64,000 bases of DNA, taken from positions 535,465 through 599,464 of the forward strand of contig VXBM01000139.1 in the NCBI GenBank assembly GCA_013400155.1, written 5' to 3'. The translations under genes were made by a program, and so were the position numbers. Position 1 is the stretch's first letter; each line of letters opens with the position of its first letter. Origin of the DNA: Helopsaltes ochotensis (Eukaryota; Chordata; Aves; Passeriformes; Locustellidae). Positions 1-11,259 of the stretch are shown in pieces. The notes under the pieces are model-generated. The model searched no databases, was not told the origin of the DNA, and was given only the letters and a program-made list of their open reading frames with translations.

Positions 1-1171
1 CTTATTGTATATAATGTGTTTATAGGTTGAGATTTGAGACTGTTTCAAAATTAAGGATTCTCCTCCCCTTTCTTTTAAAAAAACAATCCTCCCTCAGAAG
101 CCCAAGTGCTCGTGTTTATTCCTAGGTCTCTGAAAGTGCTAAAAGCTTAAACCACTCTTACTTAATCTTTGTTCATAATATTAAAAAATATTGCATAGAT
201 TTTGTGAACTTTTGAGAACATATATTGAACATAATGGTAGCAGTATGTAGATAGAAAAGTTAGACCTGAATGTAATCAGGCTTGATAGAGTTAACAGTTC
301 AGATAAAGAACGTCCCCATTCCCTTCTTCTGCCTTCTCTTTATTTTGTAGCTGCCATAAATCTTAAAAGTCAAGTGTAATGTGATTCTATCAGACCAAGT
401 CGTTAAATAGTTGCAGCACAGCATTCTGTGCAATCCATGAGTGAGCTTGGGGAAGAAGGAAATGTGCTAATGCAGGTTGGGCTTTTCTCTAAGTTCAAAA
501 CATAAATAGTTATGCAATGACTTACTTGAAAAAATATTTCTATGCTGCATGTGACCTAGTTTCCAAGAAAGAGTATGGCTAAAAGTTATTTCAAAAATTT
601 TAGATTAAGAGTGTGTGATCTAAGTTTTCTCAGGAAACTGGAGAGGCAGGAGAATTAAGCTCTGCTGATTACAAAATACATGTTGATGAAGAGGCTTCCA
701 TCACGCTGGGCTTAATGAAAGGTTGAATTATCTCTGTCATGTATGCCTGAAAGAGAGAGGTGGTTTTCTAATGAAATTACTCCATAGTTAGAAGTTCAGA
801 GGGAGTCTCCAGAGAACTTGCATTCTTCGATGAGAAGTATCAGAACTTTATCAGAGATGAGAAAACAAACAAATGCCCTCTAAACAGAGCTGATTCTCAA
901 CAGCCATTATGGGGTTTTTATGCACTGGAATGAGGCTTTCCTGTATGACTAAAATGGACAAATAACCATAAATTAAAAAAAAAAAATCCAACAGCTTGCT
1001 TTTCAATATTATATTAGTAACTGGAAAATCTCAAGTCCTTTACGGTAACTCATCCTTCTTTTAGAAGCTATCGTCTAGTATTCTAATACATGAATACATC
1101 TGTCTTATTCAGTTGCTCCAAATGAGTTAAAGCTTGTATCTCATTTTTCCCTGACCAAGATTATATTGCTC

Positions 1172-1196
1172 TTTTTTTTTTTTTTTTTTTTTTTTT
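1172..1196. repeat. Poly-T tract (25 T)
   Basis: Uninterrupted run of 25 T in intron 3. No retroposon body or target-site duplication could be recognised beside it, so it is treated as a simple homopolymer. Confidence 0.9.
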
Positions 1197-2433
1197 CTCT
1201 GAGTGAAATAGTAGCAGTTTCATTTTATCAGAAAATTTCCTTGTTTTGTTGTTCTAAGTACAGACTGGAAGGAAAAAAATTCCTCCGGTTACTTTTAAAG
1301 TTTTAGACTTGCATTTGAAATGTATCATTGCATGTATTAATTTTTTTTAATGGAAAAAGATTCCACATCACAAAGCTAGTAATGTGAAGATTCCCTTTTG
1401 TAATTTCTTTGAGATTATTAGAAATACCAGGCACATGGGGAAACACATGATCTGTCCTGTAAAAAAACACAGCACCGTTTAAGCTGCTTGCTTTTGGTCT
1501 TAAGAGGACTTAAGAATATTATAATTCATACTGTGTTACTTGCCATTTGTTCCCCAAAGCTTCTTTTTGTGAAAAAATTGTGTAATATGATCAGTGGCAT
1601 TTTCCAGAAAGCATTTTTCACTTTTTCTGCAAGAGACTATGTCTATCAAAGTAATTTGGCTTCGGTCAGAAGCTGTGTTTGCATCCTCTTTAACCTGTTC
1701 TTTTAATACATTTACAAGAGTATTTGCATTACTTCTTTTGGCTTTCTTACACTTGAGCCTTGTAATTAAACTGTCATTCTGGAATGTAATGGGAATACTA
1801 CTGGTGTATTTAAAATCCTGGATTCAGCTAATTAAGGTTTTCTTGTGTCTGCAAATCTCATCTTGAAAGGCTTGTATCACATTGTGGAATTATGAGCCAT
1901 GTTTCTGCTTCTGAATTCCTTATGTTGAATGAACTATATAGAAGCTCAAGAGGAGCAGGTGCCCTCAGTTAATTTATCTTTTCTAGGGTCATGTTTTACT
2001 GTTAAAGAAGTCTCCAAAAATATTTTGCTTTATGAATCAGCTTCAATTACCAATATTAGGAAGGATGTGAGTCTGACATCTTGGAACCAACTGAGGGTGG
2101 TTTCATGAGTAGGCATATAAGCTCATACAATTAGATAGTTTCTCATACTTGTTTTGGTAATATGCAGGGCTCCTTCTCTGAAGGAATGTTTCAGCAGGAA
2201 TGGAGCCAGAAGAAATATGTTCAGTTGAAATTAATATTTAAATGACAGGTTTCTTTTCTAAGCTGAAGTTAGTGAAAGTATTAATTTGATGTTGTTCAGC
2301 GAGTTTTGTGTCAACTTCTGTAGTACAGGATTGAATTGATGGAAAAACAGTAACAGAAATTACAGAACCTTTACCAAGTTCTCTCCACATTTATTTTCTT
2401 TCTTTTGGTTGACTTCATTGCTTTCTTTTCCTC

Positions 2434-2439
2434 TAGCAG
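2434..2439 (+). promoter_or_regulatory. VPS13B: NAGNAG tandem splice acceptor of exon 4
   Basis: TAG at 2434-2436 is followed at once by CAG at 2437-2439, after a pyrimidine-rich tract. Both AGs keep the frame and differ by one CAG (Gln) codon. Tandem acceptors of this kind often give mixed transcripts; which one dominates here cannot be read from the sequence. Confidence 0.75.
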
Positions 2440-2560
2440 GAAGACCACGAAAGTTGTGGTTCGAGTTCAACAAACCGCAGTACCACAGAAAGCATGAAAT
2501 CAGCAGTGAAATCACGACGAGTTCAGCAGTCTGCTTCTCCTGACCCTGATTTACCTCCAG
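2440..2560 (+). CDS. VPS13B: VPS13B exon 4
   Basis: Encodes a hydrophilic, Ser/Thr-rich stretch beginning EDHESCGSSSTNRS and ending SPDPDLPP plus the first base of a Gly codon. This matches human residues 98-138, where the sequence is DDHESCGSNSTNRS to DPDLPPG. The length of 121 nt equals the expected human exon (c.292-412). The donor is CAG|GTAATC, phase 1. The acceptor is a tandem TAG-CAG; I chose the second AG because it restores the expected length, but use of the first AG would start the exon at 2437 and add one Gln in frame. The segment is probably a flexible linker between the chorein domain and the next groove module. Confidence 0.95.
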
Positions 2561-5500
2561 GTAATCCATAATTTCAGAAACTGGTTAGGTATTTTTCTCT
2601 AGCTCAAATACTGAAGTTTATTCAGATGGCCACAGTGTTTAAGTTAATTATTATGCTTTTGTCTACCTACAAATTACAAAGGTTAGTGAAATACTTGTAT
2701 GCTAGAAAATAGAACCAAATCACAACGAAATTATAAACTTTCTTTCCATTTCATCAAATTCTTAAATTCATATAACTCATTTATAGTTCAAGGTAGCATC
2801 ATAGAATCATGGATTAACTTGGGTTGGAAGGGACCTTAAAAATCACCCAGTTCCAACCCCCAGTTATGGGGAGGGAGACCTTTCAGCCAGCCAGGTTGCT
2901 CAAAGCCCTATCCAGTCTGGCCTTGAACAAAACTTCTCTGGGCAACCTGTTCCAGTGCCTCAAAATAAAGAATTTCTTTTTATTATCTAATCTAAATCTG
3001 CCCTCTTTCAGTTTAAAACCATTATCCCTTGTCCTATCTGTACATGCCCTTGTGAAAAGTCCCTCTCCAGCTTTCCTGTAGACTCCCTTTCGGTACTGGA
3101 ATGCTGCTAGAAGGTTTTTCTGGAGACTTCTCCTAGTCAGGCTGAAAAACCCAAACCTTCTCATGTTTTATTAATGTTTTTCATTGAGCCCTGTATCTAC
3201 TGGTGGAGATTTGCACAATTTTTTTTTTCCCCCAGATATGGAATTGGAATGTGAACGTGGAATTTGGGTGCTGATCTTGCAGATATTTTATCATATAAAA
3301 ATGCCTAAGGAACCATGTATCTGATTACTATTGCCTCTGAGTTTGGATATGAGGTGTTTCATGAAGAAGAGTAAAATTGGAAAGTACTAGAATGAATTGC
3401 AGTTTCCCTTCTTGAGTCATGTAATTTTAGATATGTTAAAAATTTGATAGTTTTGTGCGAGGCTTTCTTGCTGTCTTTTGTTAACAGAAACTTTATACTT
3501 GAATCAATAGACAACATTGACATTTAGTGTGTGTAATATGATGTGCTACGTGGTATCATCTTGCTTTGAAATGATGACTTGAGGAGCCAAATGTCTCTTA
3601 AAGTTGAGCTGGAATGTCTCTTAAAGTTTAGCAATCCAATACAATCCAGGGGCTTGGAATTGTGGGAAACCATATCCTACCATGGACAGCGCTTCAGCTG
3701 TGGCAGCTCAGTGGAATTTGGTTCTTTGGGTCACATCTGCAAACAACAAAAGTCAGAGGCTACCCAAACATTGTATAAATATATTTCCTTCAGTGACATT
3801 TGTAGGGTTTTTGTAAATTATCTCCTTGTGGCAAAATTGTATCAATACAATTGTATTAATAGTTGCACATTATGAAGTTGTAAATACAGGTGGCTTTGAT
3901 TTAATTTTTGAGTGGACAAATAGCACTGTTAAGTATAGAGGGCCTATGTGGTAAAATGTCCTAAGATTTAATTTGCATGTCCTGAATTTTAGTAAGATGT
4001 GGAGTCATCTGTTTAGTGGTTTTTTTCTTTCTTTTTTAAAGTCCTTGGAGGATGCATGTATCATATTTATGCTGTATTTTTAAAAAGATTTATTTGTCCA
4101 TTTGTTTTAGTGTCCTTGGATCTCCAGAGCAAAGTTCAGCTAAAAATGTAGCTTTGGCAACTCCTGCTAAATAGAAGTTATTTAGATTTGTCTAGTCTAA
4201 AGATACCCATTCTGTGACTATAGAAATACAGAATTTTTGGAGTGTTGGATTTGAAATTGCCTTTGTAGCACTTAATGCACAGTGCAACCTCCTGGGTTCT
4301 AGACAATTTGAAAAAAAAAACATACTTGTGGACTTCAGGAAAGAATTTAGCCCTACAGATTTTCTGGTGGTTTTATTCACTTACCATAGAAAATCTTTAT
4401 TTCAGTGGCAAAGGTACTCTTAGTGTTATCCTTAGAAATCACAGGAGTACAAGTAACTTTTACCTGCTTTTCCCCCACTTGTTTTTAAAACAAAACCCTT
4501 AAAAAGAAACCCCAAACAGCAAAAGAACAACCAACTATTTATTATACATGAACTTGCTGATGTTTTTATTATTTTGTTTTGAATAGTGGGAATTGCAATT
4601 TCTTAAAAGACTGTTCTTCACATGTGAAAATCTGTTTCTAGTATATTTGAAGGTAAACTTAATCAGAAAGCTGGTTTTTGTATGATACTTCCAAAAATAT
4701 ACTCTACCACTAGCTTGGAAATATCTTCATAGACAGTTTTTAGCAAATCCATGACTCCTGTTTTATTTGGAAGATAGGATTCTGCTTCCTCTCTTTATGC
4801 ACTCAGCCAAAAAGACATACAGATGAAAATGGTGTTGCTCTTTTCCTGAATACCTCTGGAAACTATCAGTGCAACTTGCCTTTTTTTCCTTCTATGATGT
4901 AATGGTTTTGTCATTCACAGCAGGAAAATGTAATAATAGATTGACTTTGAAAGACCGTTGAGAGCAAAATACTGAAAAAACTTTGTACCTGTAGAGAGTC
5001 AGCCTCACTTTCTTCAATGAAATTAGTGGCTTGCTTTAATATCATAATTAAATAACTGGTTATAATTTTATAGTTGCTAGTTAAATAGTCTGCAAAAATA
5101 TTACAATGCTGAAATTAGGAAAAGGAGCTAAATGCCTTGTGCTTCCTTCTATTTATGTACAGTTGGTTTACATCACACTAGTGATGAATATGGGTCTCTT
5201 ATGCCCCTTAATAATTGAAATAATACATCTGGTTTTCTGAGTTCATATAAAATAAAAATGTTATCGTTTGAAGGAGTCAGTGAGGAAATCATTAAAAACA
5301 AGTTATTCCACATATTTTTCAGTAGTTTTAGACTGATATGCAAAAAAAAGCCAATTCAGATTATGTTTAGAAGTCTGACAGTACTAAGCTCTGAAAACAC
5401 TGAATTTGACTGTACTTCTGGATTTCCTCTTTCTGGTCATTGAGGACTTTGATCCTAAAAAAAGGAAGAATGTTGTATGTCAGCTGGACAAATTTTTGGT

Positions 5501-6690
5501 TGTGGAACTCAAGAAAGTTGTTTATGTAATGGTAAAACTTTCCATATACTCTAAAGTGAAAAGTTACCTGTGAGTGTGAAAAAGATGAATACCTAGAAAA
5601 AGCAGAGTAGAATGAAAGTACCAACTTAAATATAGTCCTAGTTATCTGACAATATTTTGATGTTCATTTTAATTTTTAATTTCAATTAAAATTGGTGATA
5701 TAAAGGAGTTTTATTTAATGCAAGTTTCAGAAAATTGCTCTTGAAGCCTGTGGATTTGAGCCTGTGTCATTAGCTGTCTTTTTTCAGCATAGTCACCAAA
5801 CTAGAACTTGATAGTGTTTATGAAATGTATTTTTAGACGTGTGTAATGTCATAAATTTGAAAACAGAGAAATTTTAAGGCTTGCTTTTTTCCAGCATAAG
5901 TGAGTTGTGTCCATAGTTGGGTTCAGTATACATGAAAGACACGAATATGTGTAGTATTTAATTTCTTTACGATTGTTAAAAATATGAATGTTTGTCACAT
6001 ACTTGGAATTCCCAGATGAGATGACTTTTCCAATAACATTATGCCTGAAAAACATGTCAATGGATTTGTTCCCAACAGGCTTCAGTGCAGGGGCTTACTG
6101 TTTGGGTTGTTGACAGAAATTGTTTTTGATACACCTCACAGGAGTCTTACTGAGCAAGATGTGAATATATTAGGTTTTAGAATGAGAAAGTACACACAGA
6201 TGTGTTAATGCATAGTTAACTTATAAAAAAGCTGAGGGAGTACCTAGGCATAATATATGCACGTTTGAAAAGTAACCTAGCAGCTGGGGTTCATTTTTCA
6301 AAACCTATTTCTAAATATCTCTCCAGTAAAAAAGGAATTGTTAAAATTCTTTGTCTCCAGTAGTCCATAGTGTTCTGTTTTCTTATTTAGTTTGATAATT
6401 AATTAGTTTTGTATGTTCTGTTGTATTCATAGTTTTTAACAACTTTTTTTTGTATCTTGGGTTTCTAGGATGCTGATTGACTTAACTACACAGAATGTTA
6501 AAGAGTTTTAACTCATGTTATTTTTTGGGTAAAGAAAGTACAATGACACATAATTTGTTTAAATTTTGATTTATTTTAAAAAAGTACAAGTTGAAAATAA
6601 TGAATATATTGAAATAATGAATTTTTTTACTAAATAAATGAGTTTATCAAGTCTTCTTTATCATTCCCAAGAATTTGTTTTATTTTGTAG
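2561..6690 (+). other. VPS13B: Intron 4 of VPS13B
   Basis: 4.1-kb intron with GTAATC donor and TTTTGTAG acceptor. It carries a CR1 fragment near its 5' end (2799-3170). The rest is AT-rich unique sequence in which I recognised neither exons nor RNA genes. A 16-base segment ending in CTCTTAAAGTT recurs in close succession near 3590 and 3615. Confidence 0.85.
2799..3170 (-). mobile_element. CR1 non-LTR retroposon, 5'-truncated
   Basis: The + strand begins with ATAGAATCATGG and TTGGGTTGGAAGGGACC, the reverse complement of the CR1 3' end, so the element lies on the - strand. A - strand reading frame at 2883-3164 keeps phrases of the 3' end of the CR1 reverse transcriptase ORF, such as RFRLD followed by HWNRLPREV and later KARLDRALSNL. 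The element is truncated at its 5' side, as CR1 copies usually are, and is diverged. It is antisense to VPS13B. Confidence 0.93.
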
Positions 6691-6858
6691 GTTATGTTCA
6701 GAGTTTGATTAGGCGTGTTGTAAACAATGTCAACATTGTGATAAACAATCTCATATTAAAGTATGTGGAGGATGATATTGTTCTGTCAGTCAATATCACT
6801 TCTGCAGAATGCTTTACAGTGGATGAGTTTTGGGATCAAGCATTTATGGACATCTCTG
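6691..6858 (+). CDS. VPS13B: VPS13B exon 5
   Basis: Encodes YVQSLIRRVVNNVNIVINN, then LILKYVEDDIVLSVN and so on to AFMDIS, with phase 1 at both ends (168 nt). This is almost identical to human residues 138-194; the main differences are Y to F, G to D, L to F and R to Q in the second half. The block NNVNIVINNLILKYVED is the conserved VPS13 signature in which beta strands of the N-terminal groove alternate hydrophobic and polar residues. Acceptor TTTTGTAG and donor TCTG|GTGAGT are both strong. Confidence 0.97.
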
Positions 6859-8011
6859 GTGAGTAGATATTTTTTGGTTTTATGTGTCACTGTGTCACTC
6901 CTAAATTCATACAGAAATTTTTAAGTTTCATAAAAATGGCTTTTTTTTAATCAGATGTCAGACGATTTCTGCCTGTTTTGATTTCTTACTAGTTTCTTCT
7001 CTTGTCCTTACCTTAATTCTGATGAGCCAACTGTAATAATATAGATGGATTCATACTGCATCATTGTATGATCACAGATAATCATACAAAATGTGTTGTC
7101 CTCTGCTCACACTTGGATCCTGTGATAGTATTTGAGGTAGTGCTTGCTGCTGGCAGTGAGTGCTTAGGCAGATTTTGTGACTGAGCAGTAGCACATTAAG
7201 CCTTTCCATTGCATTGGTTTGTGATGATCTTAAAACTCAGAACAGGCTGGCAAGAGAGGCAGTAAAACATGCTCACAGCAGTAAGCACTGCGTACCAGTC
7301 GCAAGACATGATTCCTTTCACTTCACATTTTCAGGGGAAAAAACTCCCCAACTTCTGGCTGTCTTGGTCTTCAGTATTTGAATGTTTCAGTCCTTGAATT
7401 GCCAGTGTTCACCTGTAAGTGTAGGTGCTCTTACTGACATTGGCTAGAGGTGGAACTGGGGCACAGTAACTGTGCTAATATCCACAGAAGATTTCAGGTA
7501 GAGTGAGGAATTCAATTAGTGTTTGTCTGAACCTATTTTTTTGTTCTGGCTAAAATAATTACAAACTAATATGACAAAATCGTATTTCATATTAGTCAAA
7601 ATATATTTCATGTGAAGATCATTCTAATACCTCTTGTTTCTTCTGGAAAGTTCAAAAGAAAACTTTGGGGGATAATATGCAAAAATATTTCTGTGAGAAT
7701 AATGAGAATGATAGTTATTGTATGCTTCCACATGAAACAGTCCTCTTCTTTTATAAAAAGAGCTGAGGTACAACAGACGGTGAAAATTTTAATTGGGTGT
7801 AACTAATTTGTCCTCACTTTCTATGCATTTAGCAGAAAAAGTCTGACACAGGAAATGATTCTTTTCAGCCACATAAGCAAGTACTTTGCTGCTGATTTAA
7901 ATAATGACTAAAAAACTGTCTGGTATTGCTTTCTTCTAGTTAAGAATCTGTATGCGCAACTTACTTTTTGTATGCAATATATTTTTTTAACATGTATACT
8001 TCTTTTAAAAG
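6859..8011 (+). other. VPS13B: Intron 5 of VPS13B
   Basis: 1.15-kb intron with a strong GTGAGT donor and a TTTTAAAAG acceptor whose pyrimidine tract is short and interrupted. No repeat or RNA gene was recognised. Confidence 0.85.
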
Positions 8012-8193
8012 CCACTGATCTGATACTGAGGAAGATGATCAACTTTTCTGACTGCACAGTATGTCTTGATAAGAGAAATGCTAGTGGTAAAATTGAATTT
8101 TACCAGGAACCTCTGCTGTACAAGTGTTCCTTCAGGACTCGTCTACATTTTACTTATGATAACCTCAACTCCAAAATGCCATCAATTATTAAA
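8012..8193 (+). CDS. VPS13B: VPS13B exon 6
   Basis: Encodes TDLILRKMINFSDCTVCLDK, then RNASGKIEFYQEPLLYKCSF and on to NSKMPSIIK, matching human residues 194-254 with conservative changes only (V to I, D to E, E to D, V to I). It enters in phase 1, completing a GCC Ala codon, and leaves in phase 0 at donor AAA|GTAGGT. A GT four bases downstream would break the frame, so 8193 is preferred. The alternating hydrophobic pattern continues the lipid-binding beta groove. Confidence 0.97.
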
Positions 8194-11084
8194 GTAGGTA
8201 TCAAAAATAATTCTTTTTGCTACTTGCTTGTGATGTTTTGAGGCTTTTCAAAATATCCTTTAAAATTTTAAGTAAAATGAAAAGCTGATACTGTTGTGTT
8301 TTGCTGAAAGAATTCTTAAATTGTGTTTTGTTCATATGATGCAGTTAGTTTATGTACAGAAACAGGACGTTATGTATGTAAGGAGATAACTTATGACAGT
8401 AAGGAAGTTATGTTCTCTAATATTTTCATTTTTTCTTGGAGTTTAAAAAACCCCCATAATTGTAAGGGAGGAAAGAAAGTCTGCAGATAATCTGTTAAAA
8501 AAAACCCCAGTAGTATAGTTTAGGATGTCTGCAATAGGATAGAAAGGGGTTTTTTTTGCCTTAAGTTATTGTTGCAAATGTAGCTCCAACTCTTATGAGT
8601 AACAGGAAACATCAGTGTATTAACTAACACTCTGCAGTGAATTGCATGAGATGGATTAGCAGGCCAAACTCAGGTCCTAGAGTGCAGGGGTGCATCATCA
8701 TCATTATTATTTTTATGTTCTGTTAATCATCAAAATGCAGTTTTTTAGAGAGTGCCTAAAATATTTCACTGATGATCAGAAATAGCTTCTTCGTAGGGTT
8801 GAAGCAAAAAGAGCTTTTATCAGTAAATATAACAACTTCATTAATGGAATGAAACTTAATTTGAGGATGCTGAAACCTTTTTAAAAGCCTCTGCTGCAAA
8901 TGATATTGGCTTCAGCGCTCTGAAGGATTGGTTACTGAAGGGCAGTGGTTTTCTAGCTCAAGACAAAAGCCAGCAGTACTCCATCTTTCTCTCCAAGTCT
9001 CAGAAGTTCTTGCTAATGTGAGCTTTAATACTATGTGTTATTAACTTATCAAAGCATGTCTGATTTTAAGTCCTGAGAGAAAGTTTCCAAGACATGTGTC
9101 CTTTTGGTTTCTTTATAAGGGCTAGAACACTTTAATTACCTTGATAATTTTGATTACTATGTCAATTGCTACATTTTGGCTAAATGAGTCTTAGCGAGTT
9201 TTAATGGAGTTAAAACTTCTCAAAGGAGGATGGTTCTTAAGCACTTGGTATGTTTTTGTACGCTTTTCAACTGAAAACACCAAGCTCTTACTTTTAGTTT
9301 TAGATTGAAAATAATATACATGGGTGGAGGTGGCAAAACACACGTAAAATGAGTTGTAAGCTTTGTGTTGCTGTTCTTGTAAAATTCATCACGGAATGAG
9401 GCAAGCTTGAGGCAGATGAGCTGATATGGACTGGGGATGTGAGTCCTGTCTCCACCTATTTGGAGAAACACTGACATTTGTCTGACCTGTCAATCATCTA
9501 AATCCACTCCCTGTGTTGACACTATATTGGAAGCTAGCTCAACAGGAAGATAATAGTTTTCCTCCAGTTTTAGGACATGAGTCAGTCTTCTGAGGGGCAG
9601 CTGAGTTCCACTGACAGGATAAGAACATGATGGGAGGACAGCATAATCCAAGAAGTCCTGGAGTGTAATGTAATTTCAGTGAAGCTACTGTATAATTATC
9701 TTCATTGCCTACAATGCTACCTAGTGTTCCTGTCCTCCACTAGGACATATGCTTTTTGTGTGCCTTTAAAAAGGCATCTGGCAAAGCAATCCTTTTTTTT
9801 TTCTTCCACATCCTGAGAGATTATTTACTCCTTATCCATCCTGTTGTTCTTCTGCACAGAAGAGGTTTGCTATTAACAACTTTAAATCAACCGGCCTTGG
9901 AAATTGGTGTGCAAGGATTAATTTTCAGTTTCCAAAATGTATCTTAGAAATCTGCGTGCTTTTTTTTCTTTCAGAAAATTAAAAAAAATTGCATAATTCT
10001 GGCACCTGACATATTTCATCTCGTCTGTATAAACAGCTGATAGAATGTTGTTACTCATTCTCTGACTCACGCTAAAACTTTGTTAATTTGCACATATGAA
10101 AGTATTAGCATATATTTATACAAATACTGATTTTAACATAATAATATTATTTACCCATGGATGTGCTATACTGTTTACAAAGTAAATTTTCATGGTTTTT
10201 GAATTGGATTGCATTAAGACCAGCACTGATACATAATTATTTTTAATTTCCATTCTTTTCACCTGCAACATTTAGAAACTAGACCTGGAGTCGAAAATAT
10301 GTCTAATGTTAGACAGTAATTTTGGTACAATAGTTTTATATTATGCAGCTCTTACTTAATGAAAGGTACCTTTCTTATCTTGTTTGGCTTTATCTTTATA
10401 GAATGATCACATCCTCAAAATATTTTGAAGTATTTAGCTTTTTTACAGCTAAAAATTTTAAAGAAGGATAAGTTTTCATCCCAACAATTTTAATCTTTGC
10501 AAAGCCTTCTTTCATTTAATGAAAAGTGCCTTAACTGCACGTTTGAGATGGAAAATTCAGAGCCAGTTTTCCCCACTTCAGTTGGAGTAGGTCTTCTCCC
10601 CATTACTTGGCTGCTTGGAACTGTGTTTGGAATGGGAAAGAATCAAAATAAATGACCTTGTATTTTAAAACCAGTATATCTGGAGTTTATCTAGACGTAC
10701 TAGCTGGATATCTATGTTATCTAGAACATGCAGAGATTTTAAAGAAACTCTATAATGAAAATAAAAGTGTCATTAGATGCTCTTTCCTCACTTATACTTG
10801 AGAAAGTTCTTCAGCAATAGCTTTAAAAAACAAAATAAATGTTTCTGTACATGTAAAACATGTTACACCTGACTTTTCAACAGAAGATCTCTTTTGTGAC
10901 AACCCAAGTGAATGTTTTTGGTAGTCGTTGTTTGTGACCCTTTGCCTCTTGTTGTATTGCAAATCTCATTTTTGGAAATGAAATGCCCATACTAAAGTAA
11001 TATAGAGTTGTATGATTTAAAAGTGGGCTTTACTGATGACAGAGCTTTGTTATTATTTATTTTTGTTCTCTTTTCATGTTATAG
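8194..11084 (+). other. VPS13B: Intron 6 of VPS13B
   Basis: 2.9-kb intron, AT-rich, with ATGTTATAG acceptor. No exon, RNA gene or interspersed repeat was recognised. It holds only short homopolymer runs, such as T tracts near 8550 and 9790. Confidence 0.8.
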
Positions 11085-11259
11085 ATTCACACATTAGTTG
11101 AAAGTTTGAAACTTTCAATCTCTGATCAGCAGCTTCCTATGTTTATACGTATAATGCAGCTTGGGATTGCTCTGTATTATGGAGAAATAGGCAACTTCAA
11201 AGATGGAGAAGGTGAAGATTTGATTTGCCACACTAAAGATATGTTGGGGAATATCACAG
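11085..11259 (+). CDS. VPS13B: VPS13B exon 7
   Basis: Encodes IHTLVESLKLSISDQQLPMF, then IRIMQLGIALYYGEIGNF and a less conserved tail ending MLGNIT plus the first base of Gly. It matches human residues 255-313. LVESLKLSISDQQLPMF is the typical VPS13 end of a groove module, where a strand is followed by the LxLxxxQ-type helix. It enters in phase 0 and leaves in phase 1 at CAG|GTAAGT, a perfect consensus donor. Confidence 0.97.

Larger units (their letters stand above)
1..2439 (+). other. VPS13B: Intron 3 of VPS13B (3' part)
   Basis: AT-rich sequence with no segment matching the VPS13B residues before Q97, so exon 3 lies upstream of the window. It holds a run of 25 T at 1172-1196. The open frames at 1488-1706 and 1594-1866 resemble no family I know and lack coding character. 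No interspersed repeat was recognised. Confidence 0.8.
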
